A stretch of DNA of 64,000 nucleotides from Streptosporangium album (GCF_014203795.1 NZ_JACHJU010000001.1:3534001-3598000), one strand, 5' to 3'. Positions 1 through 8,921 are shown, counted from the first letter of the stretch. Program-made: numbers and translations. The notes: a model not told the origin generated them from the sequence alone.

Positions 1-311
1 AGGACACGACGCCCTTGCGGACCTGACCATTCTGCAACGCGCAAAGGAAGGCTCGGCGGGCGTCGCTCCTAGCCTTCTCCCCCATGACAACGCCCTTCCC
101 ACCCCTGGCACTACGCCGGTGAGCATAGCGCTGGGAAACGATCCATTCCCGGAAGATCCGCCAGGCTCTTCTCATAGCCGATGGTTTTACAGACCTACCA
201 CGAAAGCTCTCTGATCAGCAGAAACGTATTTCCCGATAGGAGTTTCGGCACGTATTCGGCACCAGGCCCAGGGCGCGGGGCCATCTGGCCCGCTTCAGCG
301 AATGAGGGGCC
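1..311. other. Non-coding or unassigned left edge
   Basis: No gene can be supported here. A plus-strand frame is open from base 2 to a TGA at 212-214 and could be the 3' end of a gene beginning outside the window. Its codon use is only weakly GC-biased at third positions and its peptide matches no family I recognise, so it is left as unassigned. Confidence 0.3.
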
Positions 312-345
312 CTGCCGCACCCGCCCGGGTAGGCGGGTGCGGCAG
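312..345 (-). terminator. Rho-independent-type hairpin after the secreted protease gene
   Basis: A perfect 14-bp stem (312-325 with 332-345) encloses a six-base loop. It lies 15 bases beyond the stop codon of the minus-strand protease gene. There is no clear U-tract, which is common for actinomycete terminators. Confidence 0.75.
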
Positions 346-359
346 TGTGCGGCAGCCGT

Positions 360-1400
360 CTATGCGATGGAGCCGGTCCAGAGGTTGACGGCGGCGGAGT
401 AGACCGCGTACGTCTCGCTGTCGAAGTATGGGGAGACGCTGGTGTCGTAGCGGTTGTCGCCGTCGGTGTCGGAGACGCTGATCGTGATGCCGTTGAGGTA
501 GCCGGTGCGGCTGTTGCTGCTGTAGCGGTACAGCCAGGAGGAGCCAAGGGAGCCTTCACCGGTGAACGGGGAGTCGACGCCGGTGAGCTCTTCGCCCTTG
601 ATGGCCGGAGCCAGGGCGGTGAAGGTCTTGCCGTAGCTCCATTCGAGGGTCTGGCCTGTGTAGGGCTGGGTTCCGTCGGGGTTGAGGCCGGCCGGGTAGC
701 CGAAGACGTCGACCGAGGAGGCCGTCGTCTGGTTCCAGGTGAAGCCCTGCCCGCCGACGTTGTCGACCAGCCTCCCGGTGTCGGTCAGCACGTCGGAGGA
801 AGACGAGACGACGCCGTTGTACACGTTCACGAAGGCGTAGTCGCGGTCGTAGTCCGCGTACGCGACGAAGTCGTAATGGGTGACGGCCTGCTTTCCGACG
901 TACAGGCCCCACGGGGTGGTGCCCTCGGAGTAGCCGGGAACGAAGACCCACTTGTCGAGCGTGGCGCCGGCGCGCTGGGTGTCGTACACGCAGTGACTGG
1001 CCGTGGCGACGAGATTGCGGTAGGTCGACTGCATGGCGGTGCCTGTACACCAGTGGGGCTGACCGTCGGCACCGACGAAGAACACCTTGCCCGAGGTCGT
1101 GGGCAGTTTCCCCTTCGGCGAGAGCGGGCCCTGCGCCGGCGCGATTAGGCCGGGCTTGCCGTCCGGGACGACAGCGGTGGACAGGCGTTTCCCGTGGACC
1201 ACGGTCTGCACGGCGTAGGGTGTGGCGTTCTTCAGGTTGGCGGCCCCGTTGGCGAGCCAGAACGCCGCGACCTGCTGAGCGGCAGGCACAGTGGAGGCCA
1301 GAGGGTCCGTCACCGCGCTCGCGGCCTGAGCCGGTGCAGAGACGACAGTGGAGCCCAGCAGACCCAAGCCGATGCCTAACGCGATCAGTGTGCGCCTCAT
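360..1400 (-). CDS. Secreted trypsin-like serine peptidase (S1 family)
   Basis: The 346-residue product starts at the ATG at 1400, which follows a GGGAGA ribosome site. An upstream in-frame start at 1598 would put a long odd leader before the signal peptide. Residues 1-28 form a Sec signal peptide (MRRTLIALGIGLGLLG, then APAQA). The catalytic His lies in the ASHCVYD motif just after CTGTA, the two Cys probably forming a disulfide. An Asp follows in DRDYAFVNV. The catalytic Ser is most likely in GEGSLGSSW, a weak match to the usual GDSGGP, so activity is likely but not certain. The family consists of extracellular proteases of actinomycetes. No operon partner; a strong hairpin follows the stop. 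Confidence 0.8.
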   Translation of the reverse strand: MRRTLIALGIGLGLLGSTVVSAPAQAASAVTDPLASTVPAAQQVAAFWLANGAANLKNATPYAVQTVVHGKRLSTAVVPDGKPGLIAPAQGPLSPKGKLPTTSGKVFFVGADGQPHWCTGTAMQSTYRNLVATASHCVYDTQRAGATLDKWVFVPGYSEGTTPWGLYVGKQAVTHYDFVAYADYDRDYAFVNVYNGVVSSSSDVLTDTGRLVDNVGGQGFTWNQTTASSVDVFGYPAGLNPDGTQPYTGQTLEWSYGKTFTALAPAIKGEELTGVDSPFTGEGSLGSSWLYRYSSNSRTGYLNGITISVSDTDGDNRYDTSVSPYFDSETYAVYSAAVNLWTGSIA

Positions 1401-1676
1401 AACAGATCTCCCGTCCAGTCGTAGGGCGTCCTTCATTGCCCCCGTCAGCATGGAAAATCGGCCCAGCTGATGAGCGCGGCCGACCCGAAGGAAGATCATA
1501 ACGCTTGCAGGATATCCCGTGAAGAAACGATTGAGATCGTACGTCCGGTGTACGAAGAAATTAGGCATACATGTCTGGTTTGTGGCGAATTTGTGCATAG
1601 CAAAACGGCAGAGGGCATCGATTGATAGCTGTCAGAGAGGTGCATGCAAGGTCATCGGACTGTAACGTCCAAAAGT

Positions 1677-1881
1677 ATGACAGAGGATGAGGCGTAGGAG
1701 GAGGAGGCGTAGGAGGCTGGTCACATAGGTGCTCGCCGTGCCAAGAAGTGGCTTGAAGCTACTGCAAGAGCGAGCACCCCATGGGTAAACCCAGTCGGTG
1801 CAGCCAAATTGAAGTTTTCATGGGGAAATACTAGTACATTTTCCTTTGACTTAGGCGGATTGTTTCGCGGTGAAGAACTAG
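1677..1881 (+). pseudogene. 5' part of an IS-interrupted gene of unknown function
   Basis: This frame joins the frame at 5725-6050 when the inserted composite (1882-5720) and one CTAG copy are removed. The joined protein reads without a break across the junction (LFRGEELGGLEF). An in-frame ATG at 1677 is followed by two in-frame TAG codons (1695, 1710) inside a repeated gaggcgtagga motif; after those the frame is open. Third-position GC is low compared with neighbours, suggesting transfer. Function is unknown. The FDLGG then EFLAKSK spacing faintly resembles a PD-(D/E)XK nuclease core with the Glu lost, which is a guess. Confidence 0.6.
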
Positions 1882-3295
1882 TAGGGCTTGGTTACCTCGG
1901 GTAGGGGACGGTATGTCACCTGTTTGGGGGTGAGGGAAGATGACCCCTCAAGAACTCGAGGCCGTGCGGGCGCGGCTGGAGACGTTTGCCGCTGAGATGT
2001 TCTCCGGTTTCGCCCGTGCTGATCAGCGGCGGTGGGGCGAGCGGTATGTGCGCGGCCTGCTGACCGACGGGGCACGGAAATCGATGGAGCCGATGGCGGC
2101 CCGGCTGGGCGTGGATCGCCAAGGGCTGCAGCAGTTCTGCACCGATGCCCCCTGGTCGCATCAGCTGGTTTTGGCCGAGCTGGCCTGGCGGATGGAGGCG
2201 GCGATCAACCCGGTGGCATGGGTGGTCGATGATGTGTCCTTTGTCAAGGACGGCCAGGAGTCGCCGGGGGTGGCCGCGCAGTATTGCGGGGCGCTGGGCA
2301 AGACCGCGAACTGCCAGGTCGCGCCGAGCGTGCATCTGGTCACCGACGCCGCGTCGTGTCCGGTGAACTGGCGGCTGTTCGTGCCCGAGCAGTGGGATGC
2401 GGCCTCGCCGCGCACGGAGGATCCGGCCGCGGTGGCGGCACGCCGGCAGCGCTGCCGGATCCCTGCGGACATCGCTCATGTGCCCAAGTGGCAGCTGGCT
2501 CTGGACATGATCGACGAGCTGGAGAGTTGGGGGCTGGATCCGCCGTTGGTGGTCGCCGATGAGGGCTACGGTCAAGACGGGGCCTTTCGCCTGGGCCTGA
2601 CCGAGCGCGATATTCCCTACGTGGTGGGGGTGCGTTCCGATACCGCGCTGCTGGAGGCCGAGGCCTGCCGCAGCGTCGCGCCGTATGCGGGGACCGGGCG
2701 GCGGCCGGTGCCCCGCTACCGGCAGCGGCGCATCAGCGCCCGGCAGTTGGTGCTGGAGGGCGGGCGGCGCGCGCTGCACGCGGTGCGCTGGCGGATGGGG
2801 TCCAAGGGGCCGTTGCGCTCGCGGTTCGCCGCGCTGCGGGTACGGCCGGCGGGGGTGCGGATCCGCCGCGCGTATGCGGGCGGGGAACTGCCGGTGTGCT
2901 GGCTGCTGGCCGAATGGCCGCCAGGCGAGCCGGAGCCGGTCAAATACTGGCTGTCCACCCTGCCCGGCGACATTCCGCTGCGGCGCCTGGTGCGCCTGGC
3001 GAAAATCCGCTGGCGCATCGAGCACGACTACCGCGAGCTGAAGACCGGGCTGGGCCTGGATCACTTCGAGGGCCGTACCTGGAGTGGCTGGCACCACCAC
3101 GTCACTTTGGTCTCGGTCGCACACGCCTTTTGCACCCTGCAACGGCTCGACCCAAAAGTCCTAGCTGTGGCTTGAGCACCTACCAGGTCATCACCGAGCT
3201 GCAGCTCCTGCTGGCCTGCTGGGCCGGATCCTGCCCCACCTGCCGCCGCGCGTTACCCCGACATGCCCAGCCCGTCCCCACCTAACCAAGCCCTA
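1882..3295 (+). mobile_element. IS701-family insertion sequence, copy 1
   Basis: The element is 1,414 bp, bounded by inverted ends tagggcttggtta (1882-1894) and its complement (3283-3295). It is flanked on both sides by CTAG (1878-1881 and 3296-3299), the four-base target duplication typical of IS701. It carries one transposase gene and is structurally complete. It faces copy 2 (4306-5720) in inverted orientation with an IS982 element between them. Confidence 0.9.
1940..3175 (+). CDS. IS701-family transposase (copy 1)
   Basis: The 411-residue DDE transposase (MTPQELEAVRARLETF start, WVVDDVSFVKDG for the first Asp, LVVADEGYGQDG for the second, and EHDYRELKTGLGLDHFEGR for the Glu region) is full length. 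The ATG follows a GAGGGA site by a few bases. It differs from copy 2 at scattered residues and has a different block around residues 255-275 (RQRRISARQLVLEGG here), so the two copies are diverged isoforms and not a recent duplication. It probably moves its own element by cutting at CTAG targets. Confidence 0.93.
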   Translation: MTPQELEAVRARLETFAAEMFSGFARADQRRWGERYVRGLLTDGARKSMEPMAARLGVDRQGLQQFCTDAPWSHQLVLAELAWRMEAAINPVAWVVDDVSFVKDGQESPGVAAQYCGALGKTANCQVAPSVHLVTDAASCPVNWRLFVPEQWDAASPRTEDPAAVAARRQRCRIPADIAHVPKWQLALDMIDELESWGLDPPLVVADEGYGQDGAFRLGLTERDIPYVVGVRSDTALLEAEACRSVAPYAGTGRRPVPRYRQRRISARQLVLEGGRRALHAVRWRMGSKGPLRSRFAALRVRPAGVRIRRAYAGGELPVCWLLAEWPPGEPEPVKYWLSTLPGDIPLRRLVRLAKIRWRIEHDYRELKTGLGLDHFEGRTWSGWHHHVTLVSVAHAFCTLQRLDPKVLAVA

Positions 3296-3299
3296 CTAG

Positions 3300-4301
3300 A
3301 TGATTGAGTCCAAGGGCTTCGGTCACAGTTAGTGGTCGTAGGCGATCAGGGATCGCTTGATCGGTTGTCCAGTCTTGTCGTTGTGCCAGATTGCGGCGGT
3401 CAGTGCCAGGATCCGTGTCAGTACGCGGATGATGACGCCAGCAGGAGTACGGGCACCGTGTCGTTCCAGGTCGAGCTGGCCCTTGAAGGTCTGGTTGATC
3501 GACTCGATGGTCTGCCGCAACGGCTTGAACAAGCGTGCTCCGGCCCGCTCGGGCTCACCCTTGCGGGCTGGGCGCAGCAGCCTCAGGTCACGCTCGGTGA
3601 GGGCCTGCTCGAAGGCGCGGCCGTAGTAGTTCTTGTCCGCGATGATCGTCTGACCGGGACGGGCGGCCACCATCTCGGGTGCCGAATCCAGCATCCCGAG
3701 CAGGGTCTCGCGCTCGTCGGCCTTGGCGCCGGTGAGCGCGAACGCCATCGGCAGCCCGCCCAGGGTGCACAACAGGTGCAGCCGCAATCCCCAGAAGTAC
3801 CGCGAGTGGGACGCGCAGTAGCCGTACTGCGCCCACCCGGCCAGATCGCTGCGCTTGGCCGTCTCCCGGGATCGGCCGCACTCCACCGGCGTGGAGTCGA
3901 CCAGCCACACGTCGTCGCTCCACAGCGAGGTGTCGGCGGCCAGCATCCTGATCATGTGCAGGACCAGGCCGGACGCTTTGCGTAGCCGCTTTCCGTACCC
4001 GGACTGCCCGGGCAGGTAAGGAAACATGTCCCTCAGTTCGGTGTGGGCATAGCGCACCCAGCGCCGCTCGGAGGTGAAGCCCAGCAGAGCCGACATCACC
4101 GCCAGTGTCACGAGTTCGGCGTCGCTGAGGGCGGGTGCGATCCCCGTTTTCGGCCGCCATGGCAGCAGGTCCGGCGATGCCTTCACCGCGTCGTCGATCT
4201 TGACATAGAGTGCGGTTGCGAGGGTGTTCAGTTCTGTCGTCACAAACGGATCTTGAACGCCCTCGCCCTATTTTCGCAGGCGATCCCTTGGACTCAATCG
4301 T
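3300..4301 (-). mobile_element. IS982-family insertion sequence, complete
   Basis: The element is about 1 kb with inverted ends gattgagtccaaggg (3302-3316) and its complement (4285-4299). The ends read AT/GT outwards and abut CTAG on each side (3296-3299, 4302-4305). It lies between the two inverted IS701 copies. Since each inner CTAG also belongs to an IS701 target duplication, the order of insertion cannot be settled from the sequence alone. Confidence 0.85.
3329..4243 (-). CDS. IS982-family transposase
   Basis: The 304-residue protein has the IS982 hallmarks: the N-terminal TALYVKIDDAVKASPDLLPW region, the SALLGFTSERRWVRYA segment, FPYLPGQSGYGKRLRK, then the DDE residues in VDSTPVECGRS (Asp), TIIADKNYYGR (Asp) and TIESINQTFKGQLDLERHG (Glu). 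Length is normal for the family and the gene appears intact. A truncated relative sits at 31570-31845. The start ATG at 4243 lies about 60 bases inside the right inverted end. Confidence 0.92.
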   Translation of the reverse strand: MTTELNTLATALYVKIDDAVKASPDLLPWRPKTGIAPALSDAELVTLAVMSALLGFTSERRWVRYAHTELRDMFPYLPGQSGYGKRLRKASGLVLHMIRMLAADTSLWSDDVWLVDSTPVECGRSRETAKRSDLAGWAQYGYCASHSRYFWGLRLHLLCTLGGLPMAFALTGAKADERETLLGMLDSAPEMVAARPGQTIIADKNYYGRAFEQALTERDLRLLRPARKGEPERAGARLFKPLRQTIESINQTFKGQLDLERHGARTPAGVIIRVLTRILALTAAIWHNDKTGQPIKRSLIAYDH

Positions 4302-4305
4302 CTAG

Positions 4306-5720
4306 TAGGGCTTGGTTAGGTGGGGACGGGCTGGGCATGTCTGGGTAACGCGCGGCGGCAGGTGGGGCAGATACCGGACCAGCAGGCCAGCAGCAGCTGC
4401 AACTCGGCGATGACCCGGTAGGTGCTCAAGCCGCAGCCGGCGCTTTTGGGTTGAGTCGTTCAAGGGTGCAGAACGCGTGTGCGACCGAGACCAGGGTGAC
4501 GTGATGATGCCAGCCGCTCCACGTGCGGCCCTCGAAGTGGTCCAGGCCCAGGCCGGTCTTCAGCTCGCGGTAGTCGTGCTCGACCCGCCAGCGGATCTTC
4601 GCCATTCTCACCAGGTGCCGTAGCGGGATGTCGCCGGGCAGGGTGGACAGCCAATACTTGACCGGCTCCGGCTCGCCCGGTGGCCATTCGGCCAAAAGCC
4701 AGCACTCCGGCAGCTCTTCACCGGCATGGGCACGGCGGATCATCCGGCCCGCGGGCCGTACCCGCAGCGCGGCGAACCGGGAGCGCAGCGGTCCCTTGGA
4801 CCCGGGCCGCCAGGTCACCGTGTGCAGCGCGCGCCGCCCGGCGGTAGTAACGATCTGCTGGGCCGAGCACGGCTTGTCGCGGTAACGCAGCACCGGCCGC
4901 CGTCCGGTCCCCGCATACGGCGCGACGCTGCGGCAGGCCTCGGCCTCCAGCAGCGCGGTATCGGAACGCACCCCCACCACGTAGGGAATATCGCGCTCGG
5001 TCAGGCCCAGGCGAAAGGCCCCGTCTTGACCGTAGCCCTCATCGGCGACCACCAGCGGCGGATCCAGCCCCCAACTCTCCAGCTCGTCGATCATGTCCAG
5101 AGCCAGCTGCCACTTGGGCACATGAGCGACGTCCGCAGGGATTCGACAGCGCCGCCGGCGCGCCGTCACCGCGGCCGGATCCTCCGTGCGCGGCGAGGCC
5201 GCATCCCACTGCTCAGGCACGAACAGCCGCCAGTTCACCGGGCAGGAGGCGGCGTCGGTGACCAGATGCACGCTCGGCGCGACCTGGCAGTTCGCGGTTT
5301 TGCCCAGCGCCCCGCAGTACTGCGCGGCCACGCCCGGCGACTCATCGCCGTCCTTGACAAAGGACACATCATCGACCACCCAGGCGGCCGGGTTGATCGC
5401 CGCGTCCATCCGCCAGGCCAGCTCGGCCAGCACCAGTTGATGCGACCAGGGGGCATCGGTGAGGAACTGTTGCAGCCCTTGGCGGTCCACGCCCAGCCGG
5501 GCCGCCATCGGCTCCATCGATTTACGCGCTCCATCGGTCAGCAGGCCGCGCACATACCGCTCGCCCCACCGCCGCTGATCAGTACGGGCGAAACCGGAGA
5601 ACACCTCAGCGGCAAACGTCTCCAGCCGCGCCCGCACGGCCTCGAGTTCTTGAGGGGTCATCTTCCCTCACCCCCAAAGCAGGTGACATACCGTCTCCTA
5701 CCCGAGGTAACCAAGCCCTA
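4306..5720 (-). mobile_element. IS701-family insertion sequence, copy 2
   Basis: This copy of about 1,415 bp is inverted relative to copy 1. It has the same ends (tagggcttggtta at 4306 and complement ending 5720) and CTAG on both sides (4302-4305, 5721-5724). Together with copy 1 and IS982 it forms a 3.8-kb composite whose outer CTAG pair flanks the interrupted reading frame. Confidence 0.9.
4426..5661 (-). CDS. IS701-family transposase (copy 2)
   Basis: This 411-residue transposase has the same length and catalytic motifs as copy 1 (VDDVSFVKDGDE, VVADEGYGQD, EHDYRELKTG). It diverges in a block near residues 255-275 (RDKPCSAQQIVTTAGRR). It reads as intact, with the ATG at 5661 just after a gaggga site. 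If both copies are active, they could mobilise everything between them as a composite element. Confidence 0.93.
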   Translation of the reverse strand: MTPQELEAVRARLETFAAEVFSGFARTDQRRWGERYVRGLLTDGARKSMEPMAARLGVDRQGLQQFLTDAPWSHQLVLAELAWRMDAAINPAAWVVDDVSFVKDGDESPGVAAQYCGALGKTANCQVAPSVHLVTDAASCPVNWRLFVPEQWDAASPRTEDPAAVTARRRRCRIPADVAHVPKWQLALDMIDELESWGLDPPLVVADEGYGQDGAFRLGLTERDIPYVVGVRSDTALLEAEACRSVAPYAGTGRRPVLRYRDKPCSAQQIVTTAGRRALHTVTWRPGSKGPLRSRFAALRVRPAGRMIRRAHAGEELPECWLLAEWPPGEPEPVKYWLSTLPGDIPLRHLVRMAKIRWRVEHDYRELKTGLGLDHFEGRTWSGWHHHVTLVSVAHAFCTLERLNPKAPAAA

Positions 5721-5724
5721 CTAG

Positions 5725-6050
5725 GTGGCTTGGAATTTTTGGCGAAATCCAAGTACTACCATAAAGCCTGCGATCAAAACGCCTTGTGCCGCGAATATCT
5801 AGCCAAATGCTATCGAGCGTTCACAATCTTGCCTCAGTGCTGCAATTTATTCTTATGGATCACCTGGTCTCCTTTCATGGTGACAAGATGGGACGAGATT
5901 CGAACTCCAGAGTTCGTGGCAGAATGCGTCCGCATGCATCAAGAAAAAGTCTTCGATATTGCAAGTAGCGACAATGTGCCGAAGATTGATGAGGAAGTTT
6001 GCAAGGAAGCATTAAAGAGGCTGTACGTACTGCTGAGCTTTAATCCGTGA
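5725..6050 (+). pseudogene. 3' part of the IS-interrupted gene of unknown function
   Basis: This is the continuation of the frame at 1677-1881, ending at a TGA at 6048-6050. A TTG at 5730 could start a separate 106-residue ORF, but the unbroken join with the upstream piece through a single CTAG argues for one split gene. Visible motifs are EFLAKSKYYHKACDQN, REYLAKCYRAF and FLWITWSPFMVTRWDEI. These look like a real conserved protein of about 170 residues. AT-rich third positions set it apart from its surroundings. Function unknown. Confidence 0.6.
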
Positions 6051-6052
6051 AG

Positions 6053-6270
6053 TTACAGCGGCATGAGGACCAGGTCGGTCTCGGCCAGGCAGCCGTCGAT
6101 CAGATGCGGCCGGTACTGGATCTTCTTCAGCCCTCGCTTGACCACCCGCACCACCCGCACCAGCTGGTCCAGGCCGGTCACCGCGAGGTTGGCCAGCCCC
6201 CCGCGGTAAGTAGCGACCAGATGCCCTCCGCCGGATCGAGGTCGGGAGCGTAGGTCGGCAGTTGGATGAC
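6053..6270 (-). pseudogene. 3' remnant of an IS630-family transposase
   Basis: Read on the minus strand, LPTYAPDLDPAEG in one frame is followed in another by GLANLAVTGLDQLVR and IQYRPHLIDGCLAET. This is the C-terminal signature of IS630-type transposases (the Asp-Leu-Asn-Pro-type box followed by the short tail). At least one frameshift and the missing N-terminal two thirds make it non-functional. The remnant abuts the IS-split gene on one side and an ISL3 remnant on the other. Confidence 0.65.
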
Positions 6271-6345
6271 GGCTCAACGAAGTTAGCGGGGGGTCGGCCG
6301 ACTCGGCCTGCCGTCCCGAGTGGACCCTGATGCGAAGAGGCCCGT

Positions 6346-6566
6346 GGCCATCGGTGATCATATTGTTGCCGAGACAAAGTTGATCACAACAGAAGAGCCA
6401 CGGCCATGGGTAACGATACGACCCGTCTGCTGAGACTTGACGGCCTGGCCGTCACCGCGGTTGCTGACGGGCCGGACGGCCCGATCGTGGACCTGGTCAC
6501 CGCCGATGAGCATGCGCGGCGCTGTCCTGAGTGCGGGACTCCAGCGCGGCGCTCGAAGGGCCGGCG
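6346..6566 (+). pseudogene. 5' remnant of an ISL3-family transposase
   Basis: An ATG at 6406 begins MGNDTTRLLRLDGLAVTAV and continues to RRCPECGTPARRSKGRR, the N-terminal zinc-ribbon region of ISL3 transposases (CxxC pair). After about residue 50 the homology stops and the sequence becomes part of a different, opposite-strand fragment. The 60 bases upstream are probably the element's left end. Only about a tenth of the gene is left. Confidence 0.65.
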
Positions 6567-6764
6567 ACGAATTCGCCTCCTTCCAGCTCCACCCCGCCCG
6601 GCAGCACCTTGACCACGCTAACTCCCGCCCGGACGGTGACGCCCAGCCGATCCAGTGCCGCCATGAGGTAGGCGCGGGCCTTGGTGCCCATCATCGCGGC
6701 GGGCTCGCCCCGGCTCAGCAGAAGCCGGGGTCGCGTTGTAGAGCGAGGCGTCGAACGCGGTCAT
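6547..6764 (-). pseudogene. Fragment of an FAD/NAD(P)-dependent oxidoreductase
   Basis: On the minus strand, ALDRLGVTVRAGVSVVKV followed by GGVELEGGEFVAG matches the middle of pyridine-nucleotide-disulfide oxidoreductases (NDH-2 type). A short start-like stretch at 6764 (MTAFDASLYNATP, with a purine-rich site before it) is out of frame with the rest. The fragment is cut off by the ISL3 remnant, so nothing functional is expected. Confidence 0.45.
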
Positions 6765-6890
6765 CGGAGGTCACCTTTCGCGGGACGTCGGGCAGCCGCG
6801 GAAAACGAGGTCGGCCGATCTGACAGGCTGGCAGGAGGGGGACAGCAGAAGCGGCAGGACGGAGACGAGCGCGTGGCCGGTTGGAGCGCG

Positions 6891-8015
6891 ATGGCGGGGA
6901 TGCACGACTTCGTCGTGCCCGACGAGGCGGCCGCGCAGGCGTTCGCCGAGCAGCTCGCGGAGTACGGGTTCCCCTGCGTTTTCGCCCGTCCGCACCCGGA
7001 CGGCGGCTGGCTGGTGATGGCGCTCGACGAGGGCCCCTACCCGGTCGACACCGTGGGTCACCGGCAGATCGAGGCGGTGAGCCGGGAAGCCGCGGCGATC
7101 GCGCGGACGTACGGCGGCCGGCCCAGCGGCGGCAGCCGGTTCGACGTCAGCCGGATGGCCGAGTATCGCAGCTGGACCGCCCCGATCGAGGTGAGGGGGA
7201 CAAAGGCGCGTCCGCCGGTCCCGGAGGTCACCGTCGTCCCGGCGCCACCTCTGGAACCACTGGCGCTCACACCGGACTTCGCCACCCCGGGGATCGTGGA
7301 GCTGGCCGGTCTCGACGACGTGCCGTGGGGCGACCTGGAGCACGCGCACGGGTCCGCCGCCGACGTCCCCGACCTGCTGCGCGAGCTAGCGGACGGCACG
7401 GGGGAGTGGGACGAGGTCCTCGACGAACTGTTCGGCGACGACCTGCTGCACCAGGGCGACTGCTACGAGGCTACCGCCCCCGCGCTGCCGTTCCTCACCG
7501 AGCTGCTCGTCGCCGACGCGGTGCCCGCGCGGCAGCGCCGGGACCTCTACCTGTGGCTGATGGTCGCCGGTGGCCGCCGCAACGACAACCTGGTCGCGTT
7601 CGCCGACCTCCCGCTGGACGAGGAGGAGCCGCTCCAGCCGGGTGCGTGGGCCGAGGAGGTGTTCCGGACCGTCGGCGACCAGGTTCCGGTGCTGCTAGAC
7701 CGGTGGGATGCCGAGCCGCCGGGGATCCGATTCGTGCTCGCCGTCCTTGCCGCGCAGCATCCCGGGCACGGCGTGCGGGCCGCCGACCGGATCGCTGCGT
7801 TGGCCGCCGAGCACGACGGGACGCAGCAGGGTGCGTACCTGCGGCTCGCCGTGGAACTCGTGCACGGCCGCAACGCGCAGGCGCTGGCCCTCGCCTCCGA
7901 GATCATCGACTGGGCGGACAGCCTGGAGCCGGAGTGGCTGGAGGCTCCGGGCGTGCCCGACGGCATCAAGGCGGCGCACGTGCTGGCCGAAGGCACGCTC
8001 TGCACGATCGAATAG
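6891..8015 (+). CDS. Hypothetical protein, acidic, alpha-helical C-terminal half
   Basis: This protein of about 374 residues is not assigned to a known function. Residues 1-90 (FVVPDEAAAQAFAEQL, GFPCVFARPHPDGGWLVMA, GHRQIEAVSREAAAIA) look like a small alpha/beta domain resembling RraB-type or ACT-like folds. Residues 150-370 are helix-rich with Leu/Ala repeats that could be HEAT-like. Start choice is uncertain: GTG 6873 (after ggag at 6861), ATG 6891 and ATG 6900 are all possible. No signal peptide or membrane helix, so probably cytoplasmic. High third-position GC shows it is a real gene. It stands alone among debris. Confidence 0.7.
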   Translation: MAGMHDFVVPDEAAAQAFAEQLAEYGFPCVFARPHPDGGWLVMALDEGPYPVDTVGHRQIEAVSREAAAIARTYGGRPSGGSRFDVSRMAEYRSWTAPIEVRGTKARPPVPEVTVVPAPPLEPLALTPDFATPGIVELAGLDDVPWGDLEHAHGSAADVPDLLRELADGTGEWDEVLDELFGDDLLHQGDCYEATAPALPFLTELLVADAVPARQRRDLYLWLMVAGGRRNDNLVAFADLPLDEEEPLQPGAWAEEVFRTVGDQVPVLLDRWDAEPPGIRFVLAVLAAQHPGHGVRAADRIAALAAEHDGTQQGAYLRLAVELVHGRNAQALALASEIIDWADSLEPEWLEAPGVPDGIKAAHVLAEGTLCTIE

Positions 8016-8151
8016 CGGCATCACTCGGCCACCGGGACCACGATCCTGGTCACCAGCTCGTGCGGCTCGGTATCGCCTCGGGGTCGAGCTTGGCTGGTGG
8101 CCACTCGGCGTGGCCAGACCCACACTCCGGCCGGAGGAGTTCGCCGTTGCG

Positions 8152-8600
8152 TTACGGGAGCGCGATGGTGATCTTGTGGGTGCCGCTGTTCTTGGCGCTG
8201 GTGTCGACGCGGATCCGCAGGTCGATGCCGGTGCCCAGGACGGTGATGGTCGGTCGGCTGTCTCCACGGTGGTGACGGGGTTGTGCCAGGTGATGTCGAG
8301 GCTGGTGATGTTGCGCGTGGGGTTGACCACGCACATCGTGGTGGTGGAGCGATGCGACGGACCAGGACGCTGGCGGCGCCGGTGGAGCTCAGCGGCCCGG
8401 CGGTGCCGACCCTGTAGAAGTTCGCGGTGGTGTATCCGAGCGTGGGGACGCTGATGGCCTGGTAGGCGATGCTGTTGGCGTGGATGGTCAGCCAGCCGGT
8501 GTCGGCGGCGCGCGCGGCGGTGGCGACGTTGTCCACTCCGGGCATGAGGATGTGCGCGCTCATGATCCGGAATATGCTCGGAACGATCAACAGCGGGCGC
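8152..8600 (-). pseudogene. Frameshifted remnant of an unknown, probably beta-rich protein
   Basis: Three consecutive reading frames on the minus strand join into one protein-like stretch: ANSIAYQAISVPTLGYTTAN, then TMCVVNPTRNITSLDITWHN, then TITVLGTGIDLRIRVDTSAK, ending at a stop at 8152. The alternating hydrophobic pattern suggests beta strands. At least two indels separate the frames. I do not recognise the family. Confidence 0.45.
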
Positions 8601-8760
8601 GTACCATCGCGACGATGGTGAGGGCGTTGCGAACCGGGCTCATGGCCGCTGCGCCGAGATTCCAAGATCCGGGATATGCGCGGGATGATCTTGAGAGGTA
8701 GGTCCCAGTCAGTAGAACCTCCAGCAGGTCATACGTGTGATCGTCGCTGAGGTGCCGATC

Positions 8761-8778
8761 CGCTGTAAAACCGCCGGC
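8761..8778 (+). repeat. Near-copy of the tRNA-Tyr anticodon segment
   Basis: These 18 bases match, with one mismatch, the complement of 10351-10368, which is the anticodon-loop part of a tRNA-Tyr 3' half. The match does not continue outwards into a tRNA. It may be a second attachment-core copy left by an integrated element. Confidence 0.4.
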
Positions 8779-8921
8779 AGTCCGGCCTCACGTCCGTTAC
8801 GTGCCCGCTGGGAAGGAAACGAGGGGAGCAGCGGGGAAGGCGATCAGTGCGCTGCGCCGTGTCTTCGCTGGTCGAGCAAGACCGTGCCCGCTGTTGCATG
8901 GCCTGGATGTTCACGCCCTGC

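Noticed and set aside
8755..8830. Possible tRNA gene around CGCTGTAAAACCG
   Set aside because: Neither acceptor, D-arm nor T-arm can be folded; only the 18-base core resembles tRNA-Tyr.
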